Assembly (NCBI RefSeq): GCF_000699445.3 | Contig: NC_067202.1 | Coordinates: 5,288,458-5,352,457 of the forward strand | Origin: Schistosoma haematobium | Taxonomy: Eukaryota; Platyhelminthes; Trematoda; Strigeidida; Schistosomatidae | DNA length: 64,000 nt | Direction of reading: 5' to 3' | Part shown: positions 56,691-64,000 of the stretch, in pieces | How the letters are laid out: each line of letters opens with the position of its first letter | Numbering within the stretch: the stretch's first letter is position 1 | The notes under the pieces: generated by a model | Databases searched by the model: none | What the model saw: the letters and a program-made list of their open reading frames with translations, nothing else | Told to the model about the DNA's origin: nothing | Program-made: the position numbers and the translations under genes

Positions 56691-57505
56691 AACACTGGTC
56701 ATAGACCTCCTATACTAATAAAAAGATTTTTATTGATCTACACACAGTATTTCACGTTAGAAAGCCATACTGTATGTATCTTGTTCCATGCTCATACATG
56801 TATACAGGGCATTTCATTCAATATTTTTGGGAAAAAAAAGTGGTGGGAATAATATGCCTGAGATTGTTTGGTGCAACCTTTCAAATTATCAGTCAGCTGC
56901 GAAGCGTCAATGAATGGTGAAAATTCGATGAATTCATTCCCATAATGCGTTAGATTTCACATTTAATCTCACACACCTTATCAGTATATTAAACGCAGGA
57001 TCAACCAATCAATAATCAGTTATTTGTTAATTTACCAAAAAAAAAAAACAAATTTTGCCCCAAAAACTAAATCAAAGCACTTAATTAATTCATTAACATA
57101 TGGTCAGTCAAAAAGACAGAAAAAAGAAATGCCGAAGAACGTTAGAAAATCAATAAGCAAAATTATTTTGTGTAATATTAGGGCACAAATGAAATACACC
57201 AAAAATGAGAAGTGTGATATAACTATGATGGATTAATTAGTGATATGTAAGATTAATTAATTAGGCAATGATCACCAGTGATTATGATGATTAAATGAGA
57301 AAAATTAAGGAGAATAAAAGAAGATTTATTGTTTAGGATTGGATAATAACGGGAATTAAATTAAAATCTTTAGTGGATATTGATGTAATAAACTTACAGA
57401 TGTAAACTATAGAGAGAGGGAGTAAGTAAATTTTACCATTATGATAATTACTTTCGAAATCCCCCATCTTTAGAAGCACCATGAACCTGATTTTAGGAGA
57501 AATGT
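56691..57505. other. Spacer, nothing recognised
   Basis: AT-rich; a 70-codon Lys-rich open frame at 57024-57236 reflects A-rich DNA. Confidence 0.4.
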
Positions 57506-57509
57506 TTAT

Positions 57510-57735
57510 CTATTTCAATAGTTGAGATCATGAGTTAATTGAAGCTAGACTATCATGGAAAACCTGGAAGCACTGGACGGTTGTTTTGTCCCATTGTGGG
57601 GCTTTTTAGTAATGCGCACCCACGATCCCGCCTCGCGAGATTCGAACCCAGGACCTACCAGTCTCGCGCGCGAGCGCTTAACTTTTAGACGACTGAGGTG
57701 GCATCCAACGGCCTTAATGTCTAACTTCAACCAAA
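57510..57735 (-). mobile_element. Hammerhead SINE, ribozyme decayed
   Basis: The tail, B box (reverse complement of GAGATTCGAACCCAGG) and head to AAGTTAGACATTAAGGCCG are clear. The hammerhead core reads TTACTAAAAAG and GACAAAAC, so it is inactive. Confidence 0.78.
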
Positions 57736-57739
57736 TGTT

Positions 57740-58364
57740 TATCTGTCTATCACACAAGGAGTATAATGAACAGACATTTGTCATTTCTCACTTTACAGTT
57801 GTGAAATATGATCCTCAAAGGTTGAGGACATACATAAGTTTCCAGTACTTGATTTTCAATGTATGTGAACTATTGCTTTCAAACGAGTGAGACTACCAAG
57901 TGAACGATGATGAAGTTAGGGATAGGTTACTATGGAAAAATGATAAAGCGATTGATGGAAGTAGCTTTGACATGTGTTGCATATGGCAAACCAGAAACAA
58001 TTCGCACATTTAACGGTATTTACTAGTGAAGTAGGCTACGAGAAAACAAGATGATAATATAGTATCATGTCATACAAAGTTTGGATCTGTGAGATAATCG
58101 TAGGAAAGAAGTATCAAGAAACAGTTTACCATCAATGTCATATATACGAAAATTGAAACCCCCTTTATGTGTTCAAAAACAATTTGTCCTTACATTTAAC
58201 CTACCTTGGTAATATTGATTTATTATCAAGAGTGGTAATCACATTTGTTTTTGTGTACTTCAATATTTTTCCTTTGTTATGACTTACCCTTAACCTGTCT
58301 AGTTGACCTTTTAATTTTCATATATAAATGTTCTTAACAAGTATATGTGTGATCAGACTGTTCG

Positions 58365-58366
<2 letters not shown>
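57740..58366. other. Spacer, nothing recognised
   Basis: A very decayed RTE-A-like stretch may exist at 57910-58100 (GATTGATGGAAGTAGC, GCATATGGCAAACCAG), but no frame supports it. Confidence 0.35.

Positions 58367-58432
<66 letters not shown>
58367..58432. repeat. (TA)n microsatellite
   Basis: About 33 units. Confidence 0.96.
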
Positions 58433-58434
<2 letters not shown>

Positions 58435-58489
58435 AGCAATCTTTCACAATAATATATCGTATTACCAACAATCCACCTAATTCCGTCAG

Positions 58490-59225
58490 ACTGTCAGTCA
58501 GTCATACAGTAACAACGTAGAACTTCGTACGTACGTACATCAGTTCGAGTTGCCATACCACATTAGCACAGAGATACAGTTGTCGATTCAAATCCCGTAG
58601 TGGTAGAGGTAGTAAGAGTATAAGCAGTAATCGGAAACATTAGGGTTTGAAGATGTTATTCAAGGAGTATAATCCAGTGAAATAAATTTGGGAAGAGAAA
58701 AAAAGAGACAAGGAGGATTCAGGAGATTAGAATTTGGGAGAACAGAAAGAGTGGATGCACCTGTGCCATTGCAAACGATTTTGAGCTATATCATTCAAGA
58801 TCTCTAACCATTGGTCGCTATCGTCACGCGGATCCCAACCAGGTAGTTTACACCTACTGACATGGCTCATTGCACTTGTCAGTGACTTCATGGATTTGTG
58901 CCATGTTTTGATCTGGCCACCCCTATCCTTCTTCCAACCTACTCCTACACCGTAAAACATCGCACGTCGAGGCAGTCGGTGTCATCGGCATATTCTAAGT
59001 CAAAAAGTGAATCTCCTGGTAGAAGTTCAACCCCTGGAAATTTAGATGAGGAAAGTGTTACCTCTAAAAGCACGTCAACGACAAACTTAAACAAGAATGG
59101 AGAGAGTGAACAGCCCTGACGAACACCACTTGAAGTAATCAATTCTGATGAAAGTTCGCCATAAGCTGTCACTCGACCAGTTATGTTCGAGTAGAGAGCG
59201 TTTACAAGGTTAATGTACTTCTTTG
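58490..59225 (-). pseudogene. RTE-A fragment with internal deletion
   Basis: From right to left: [34 protein letters not shown] and LEYADDTD. The sequence then jumps near 58965 to FYGVGVGWKKDRGGQIKTWH, KSLTSAMSHVSRCKLPGWD and IHSFCSPKF, ending with the 3' UTR and GTCAGTCAGTCATAC at 58490. The deletion removes everything between the catalytic YADD and the C-terminal domain. Confidence 0.87.
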
Positions 59226-59229
59226 GTAA

Positions 59230-59755
59230 ATGGAAATGGAAATTTCAAAACACAAAAAAATATTTATCATCACTGAAAACAACAATAAACAGAAGAAGAA
59301 GAAAAACTACTAACTGATTAAATTGACCAAATATGAACTATAGACGACAATAAAAAACATTCAACTTAATTATACTTTACACCAAAAACAAGACACTTGT
59401 CTTGTTTACCTTTCTTTGCTTAATTTGATTGTCAAATAACTGGACAATGAAAGAATTCTAGGAAACAAACTATAAATTATACCCATATATTGATCTATTC
59501 CATACATAGAATTACTATATTTTAAATGGTGTTGAAGATTTTCATTGAACAAATCATTTTTATTATTTAGTTAGATGATTTAAAGTAGAGATTTATTAGT
59601 TGAAAAACTATTAAAAGTTATGGAGAATGGATCAATTCTTTGTTTATCCTAGATTGTTACTGTTCTCTAGTAGTGTAAATTTATGACCAATCATTTGATT
59701 CTAAATTAAACGTTTTATCAGCTTACATTTTAATAGAAAATCATTTTATTTTATG
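59230..59755. other. Spacer, nothing recognised
   Basis: AT-rich; no signal. Confidence 0.4.
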
Positions 59756-59762
59756 TTTCTTT

Positions 59763-59900
59763 GCCTTGGTATGGCCGAGGGGGGAGAGTCAGCTCTTCTC
59801 GAAATGCTTTCACATGGCCACGCGAATAAAACCAGTCATGGAAGTCCTAATTACTGCCTGCTCGCGTGAACGGGGTGTTTCCTAAAAAATTGAAAGGACG
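59763..59900 (+). mobile_element. R3 repeat, 5' part
   Basis: CCTTGGTATGGCCGAGGGG, CACATGGCCACGCGAATAAA, GGGTGTTTCCTAAAAAATTG and AAAGGACGAAAAG. It then passes directly into an Sm-alpha piece. Confidence 0.7.
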
Positions 59901-60015
59901 AAAAGTGGGTTTGAGTCCCGGAGTGAATATCCACTCTTGGATTCAGGTGCATCCATTCGACGAGTTCCAAATAGGAAGAAACACGCGTCCTGGATTCTAC
60001 TGCTAGCCACTATCC
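59901..60015 (+). mobile_element. Sm-alpha SINE fragment with mutated hammerhead
   Basis: B-box-like GGGTTTGAGTCCCGGAGTGA, CAGGTGCATCCATTCGACGA, TTCCAAATAGGAAGAAACACGCGTCCTGGATT and CTGCTAGCCA. The arrangement is the classical Sm-alpha one. Core changes (TCGACGA for CTGATGA; stem II GTTCC/GGAA) suggest it is inactive. Confidence 0.7.
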
Positions 60016-61305
60016 ATTTCTACTTATAAGGTTTGTGACTTAAGGCAATATCGAGACAATCTGTACAGGATGTACATATGCCAATATGAGACTAATCAAT
60101 CGCCATCCTAAAAATCTGTGGAAAAATTCAAACAACCAATACAAAAATAAATTAAAAGTGACGTTTGTGTGTTGGTCAACCAAACAAATCAATCAGAAGT
60201 GATCCTCATTTTTCCAATTCGAAGTAGAGACTGAGACAAGTTACATATATATTACTCTGGATAACAGGAACTGAAATCACTACTCTAACAGCCTTAACGT
60301 ACGTACCAAAACCAACTACAATAAGACAGTACTGCAGACATTTTTGCTCTAAAATTTTCGATATAGTAACAGTTATACTACATAAATGACTTTTAGCTAC
60401 ATACCTATTCAGTGATGGATAATAAGACTATTCTGTAGTTTAGAATAAAGTGTTGATGATTTGAAACCTTTTCAATAAGCTTAATTTATTTCATACCATT
60501 CCGAGATACAAAAACAGTATGCTTATATATTCAAGTACCTAACTCTTATTACATTGTTTTATTGTTGAAAATAGTCGACAGAAAACCCTAGACATAGGTT
60601 TCTCAGTAGTTGGCAATTATCAACAGGTCATGCCTGAAATCCTAAAGGAACAGTTAATCCCTGTAGGATTAGAACTCACATCTCAACTTGATCAATATTA
60701 ATAACAGACAAGAGAAACATAACATGGATTATTAATCAATGATCAACTGATGATGTAATTGTTAAATTCAGTAATATATTGTTTTTAAATGATACATATG
60801 AGATACTATAACTCTTAAAAAATTTCAAATCAGTCAGTTAGTTAACACTGTTGATAGACAGAAGAATTTTATGATGTTATTATTTGAAATGAAATCAGGA
60901 CAAAAAATATTATTAGTCAGCAGTGCTATCGCAAGACATCTCTTTGACACAGGACATGAAGTCGATACATTGAAGTCCTTCTTCAAGGTGATTAACAAAC
61001 AATCAAACTCAAACCTTTTGAAAAATGTTATTGAACTGATATGAATAATAATGAATAAGAAGATAGAAATAATGAAATAGATAATTTAATAAACTAATGT
61101 AACTTACAAACAATTTGACTAGGGATAGAGAAAATATACGACATAATAATTAAGAAGGATTAGACTTTATCGTGAATACATAAATATAATGGGTTCGTTT
61201 TTCAACAACAACAAGAGAAACATTCAATCTAAATTTATGATTAGTTACTTTGTTTCAGTTTATTGAATATACATTTCATAAATTTATGTAAAAACAATTT
61301 CGTAT
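60016..61305. other. Spacer, nothing recognised
   Basis: 60060-60130 resembles the flank sequence at 35870-36050. No gene. Confidence 0.4.
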
Positions 61306-61309
61306 GCTA

Positions 61310-61800
61310 ACTAGCCCCCCCCCAAATACCGTGGTACAGTCAAAGGTGAAAAGAGTTCGCTCTCTCCCTGTCAAAATGCTCTCACATGGTCACATGTATA
61401 CAGCCACTTCCAGGTACGTCCTACTCACTACCTTCTCGTGAAGGTGTTCTCTATGAAATTGAGAGGACGAAAAGCGAATGTTCGACACTTTAACTGGGTT
61501 GATGGATATGGAAAATCCAAATAGAGGAGTTGGAATACCCTCATTCCGAACCAATGGTGAACGTGGGCTTAACGACCCTGATGGAAAAATGGCATATGAA
61601 TCTACTGTTGGTCACTGGCTATCGTGATACAGCATTCTCAAATGTTGCTCCGATGCCTTGTGGATTAAACATCCAGGTCAAGGGCTCGAGGAGTGGCTCT
61701 CTAACAAAACCACCGACTTCGGTTTAGGTACTCAGACCATACACATACATATTTTGGTACCTCTGTACAACTATTTACGTGTTTAAATAAATAGTCAAAT
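61310..61800 (+). mobile_element. R3 repeat, diverged
   Basis: Blocks in R3 order: CGTGGTACAGTCAAAGG, CACATGGTCACATGTATACAG, GAGAGGACGAAAAGCGAATG, AAACCACCGACTTCGG. Tail TTTACGTGTTTAAATAAATAG. Confidence 0.72.
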
Positions 61801-62360
61801 AAATGTATGCTAAGTTGGTGCGATCGGAAAATATAAATGTATCCGTAGAAAACCTACACACACAATACTACTATGATAAATTACGAGTAGTTTGATAATG
61901 GTACTCCAAAAGTAAACAAGACTGTACGTGTAGATCAAAAATGTAATATACATACATGTGTTATATTCTGATGAAAAAGGGAAATTAGACGATTGGAGAT
62001 AGTCGACACAAAACTCTGCTTGAACAAGTTCTGTGCCAATCGATATTCATGAGCTAATAAGGGGTATCTGCAATGTTAATGGAGTAGATGTTTTCCAGTA
62101 GAATATGAACCGGTGTTTGAAAAGATTTAAGTAAACAACTTTGTCTCCTTGAAACTCCCTCACATTATATCCTGCGAGAATGAGTTGTGTAACTCTTATA
62201 ATTACGTTTCTAACTATATTTAACTTGTCATATAGTGAAATGATCAGTTTCATATTCTTTAATGGGAATTATTTTTCAGACTTACGTTTGTAAACTTCCC
62301 CAATCCAAGGCACAATTGGAAATTAATGATTGAAAAGATAGTATCCTAGTGATCTTTGAT
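61801..62360. other. Spacer, nothing recognised
   Basis: A 68-codon minus-strand frame (62047-62253) lacks any motif. Confidence 0.4.
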
Positions 62361-62361
62361 T

Positions 62362-62455
62362 TGTCAGTCAGTCATATACAATGTAGAACCTGAAACATGT
62401 GCATTGATTCAAGTTGCTATACAATATGAGCATATCGAAATAAAGCTACCAAGAT
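62362..62455 (-). pseudogene. RTE-A 3' UTR fragment
   Basis: GTCAGTCAGTCATATACAATGTAGAACC and TTGATTCAAGTTGCTATACAAT match the RTE-A 3' end; cut off by the LTR at 62456. Confidence 0.65.
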
Positions 62456-62976
62456 TGTTATATCCTAGTGAAGATTACATTACGAGTAACGTCTGAGACC
62501 TATTAATGGACTAATATTATTTATATATTTTTATGGTATAAATATTCAGTAACTAGATTATGTATATCTATATTCCCCTTATTATAAGCTTTATTTTGAC
62601 CTATAATTTATTGTTGTACGATTTACTGTTTTTAAGCTATGTTCAGTTTATTGACTACTGCCTCCCACGTCCACAGCCACTTTTTGGCTTTATTGTGTAC
62701 AAATGTTATTTCCTATTTTATGGTGCGTTGCGGTCTGTTTGGTTGATATATAAACCCAGTATGTCTGAAATAAATGACTCGATTCGCATGGTGGAAGCTG
62801 GTATTTGGTGTTCTGGACTCAAGTGGACAGGCTAGGCGAACATAGGACCAATAAAGACGCTAGGCTGCTCATACCGGTCGAAAGTCATTGGTTTGGCACA
62901 GTGCTAAGATGTTATAAGTCGTATTTTGATTGGTGGATAAATAATGTGATAACTAGCCGGACATAAAGTCACAACA
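62456..62976 (+). mobile_element. Solo LTR (521 bp), reference copy of the ~520-bp family
   Basis: Starts TGTTATATCCTAGTGAAGAT and ends GTCACAACA. AAGAT (62451-62455) and AAGAC (62977-62981) are a 5-bp target duplication with one change. Landmarks: CACAGCCACTTTTTGGC, TTGATATATAAACCC (promoter-like), GTCTGAAATAAATGACTCG (poly(A)-signal-like), GTGTTCTGGACTCAAGTGG. No internal region, so it is solo. Confidence 0.85.
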
Positions 62977-63171
62977 AAGACAAATCCTGAATCAGTATTG
63001 ACTATTAACAACCGTAGTCTGTTTAGTTAGAGAAAAAGAGATCAACTACAAATCTTCATGAAAACGTCATTTGTATGGTACCAGTTGCTTTGTTAAATGA
63101 TATACATATATGTATGCAGTCTGATCAGTAAGTACACAATGAATTGTGTTATTTACATTAATTTATTTTAG

Positions 63172-63360
63172 AAAGAGATGAAGCTTTCAGGAACCCTTAA
63201 CGATCTTATCAAACGGGGTTTTGATGTGATTTGTTGGCTTTTAATGTCGGTGGACATTCATGATCAGATGGAACAATTGCGCAACATTCAATTATTAATG
63301 ACGCTTAAGAAATACTTCCGAGGAATTCATGAAATGTTAGGGGGTATTTACGGGAGATAA
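63172..63360 (+). CDS. Putative terminal exon of an unidentified gene
   Basis: An acceptor-like TTTATTTTAG (to 63171) precedes an open frame KEMKLSGTLNDLIKRGFDVI... ending LGGIYGR before TAA. The residue composition is balanced and amphipathic, unlike the chance frames nearby. It is not similar to ARPC2 and I do not recognise it. It could be a last exon of a + strand gene starting upstream within repeats, a fragment of one, or chance. No matching upstream exon was found. Confidence 0.35.
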   Translation, partial: KEMKLSGTLNDLIKRGFDVICWLLMSVDIHDQMEQLRNIQLLMTLKKYFRGIHEMLGGIYGR

Positions 63361-63719
63361 CGCTTTGGAAAAAATCGATTCCTTTAGCAGATAACATACA
63401 CTAGTAACCATGTTGTAAATACACTAATAATCCAGAGATATTTTTACTACAAATGAAAAAAAACATAGATGCAACTGTCTGACAAGCGTTTAGAATAAGG
63501 ACTGGGCTAAAAACAAAAATATTGGCTCAAATTAAGGCACTTTTTAAGTGGACAGTGAATGGATAAAAAGAACAAGAACAAGAAGTTCAAAAGTGGACTG
63601 ATAGGGGTAGGTTTAACTTTTACAAAGTGAACAGTAGACAGATTTATCCAAAAAAGGAATTACAATATAGGATTCTGCGTATAGTAGTCACAACCCTATC
63701 GAATATTAAATTCTAAAAA

Positions 63720-63770
<51 letters not shown>
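63720..63770. repeat. (TA)n microsatellite
   Basis: About 25 units. Confidence 0.96.
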
Positions 63771-63774
<4 letters not shown>

Positions 63775-63879
63775 AATAGGTGAACCGGTTTATAGCAGTA
63801 TTATAATAGTCAACTAAGGAATAAGTTAAGCAGCTAATATGATTCATATTTATATCACGAACATATTTAAGTAAGATAA

Positions 63880-64000
63880 TCGCTGGGCAGTCATTTTGTT
63901 CTAGTATGGGGCTCCCAAATGATGAGCATCCACGACTCCGCAACTGAGAATCAAATCCAGGACCTTTAGCCTCGCACCTCAACACCGAGCCTGTATCTAA
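63880..64000 (-). mobile_element. Degenerate hammerhead SINE at window edge
   Basis: GGCAGTCATTTTGTTCTAGTATGGGGCTC and GAATCAAATCCAGGACC are the decayed hammerhead and B-box regions on the minus strand. Confidence 0.6.

Noticed and set aside
57024..57236. Lys-rich 70-codon frame
   Set aside because: A-rich DNA with no conserved motif or splice context.
62047..62253. Candidate first exon of the ARPC2-like gene (minus strand)
   Set aside because: The encoded residues do not match the MIILEV...NRAVEE start or any p34 block.

Overview
The window looks like nuclear DNA of a blood fluke (genus Schistosoma; species not resolvable from the sequence alone). The reasons are an AT-rich background with many (TA)n runs, dense RTE-type non-LTR retrotransposons, tRNA-headed short repeats that carry hammerhead ribozymes (the Sm-alpha type of schistosomes), a 38-nt micro-intron at the 5' end of a gene whose later introns are kilobases long, and protein-coding exons buried in repeats. 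There is nothing prokaryotic: no operons, rRNA or CRISPR.

Only one host protein family is recognisable, and it appears twice. A complete ARPC2 gene (p34 subunit of the Arp2/3 actin-nucleating complex) runs on the + strand in six exons from 23364 to 33662. A second, diverged ARPC2-like gene lies on the - strand. Its last three exons are at 52049-52142, 46421-46547 and 45108-45649, and its 5' exons were not found before the right edge. The two genes converge tail to tail about 11.4 kb apart. They share exon lengths (94 and 127 nt) and splice phases, and their C-terminal tails are unrelated.

The rest is mobile DNA. 1-933 is the broken 3' end of a Ty3/gypsy pol. 2.3-22.3 kb is a mosaic of non-LTR fragments (called RTE-A, -B and -C here), solo LTRs, and about a dozen copies of a tRNA-derived SINE with a hammerhead. 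Seven of these hammerheads, between 8.8 and 16.9 kb, keep an intact catalytic core. 18.4-21.3 kb is nested: an RTE-B copy interrupted by a 517-bp solo LTR with a perfect 5-bp target duplication, followed by a gag-only LTR element (19554-21311). Intron 2 of ARPC2 holds an RTE-A copy with an inverted 5' half (24258-27750). 34-45 kb and 48-64 kb are mostly low-complexity AT-rich DNA with solo LTRs, RTE-A 3' ends, the SINE and a second short repeat (R3) that shares its 3' tail with RTE-C.

The most unusual signal is that the full-length hammerhead SINE copies are each preceded by a copy of their own 3' end, in the same orientation, so they look like remnants of head-to-tail multimers. That is what a self-cleaving, circle-forming (retrozyme-like) element would leave. 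All functional calls rest on motif reading and hand translation; no alignment or database search was run.
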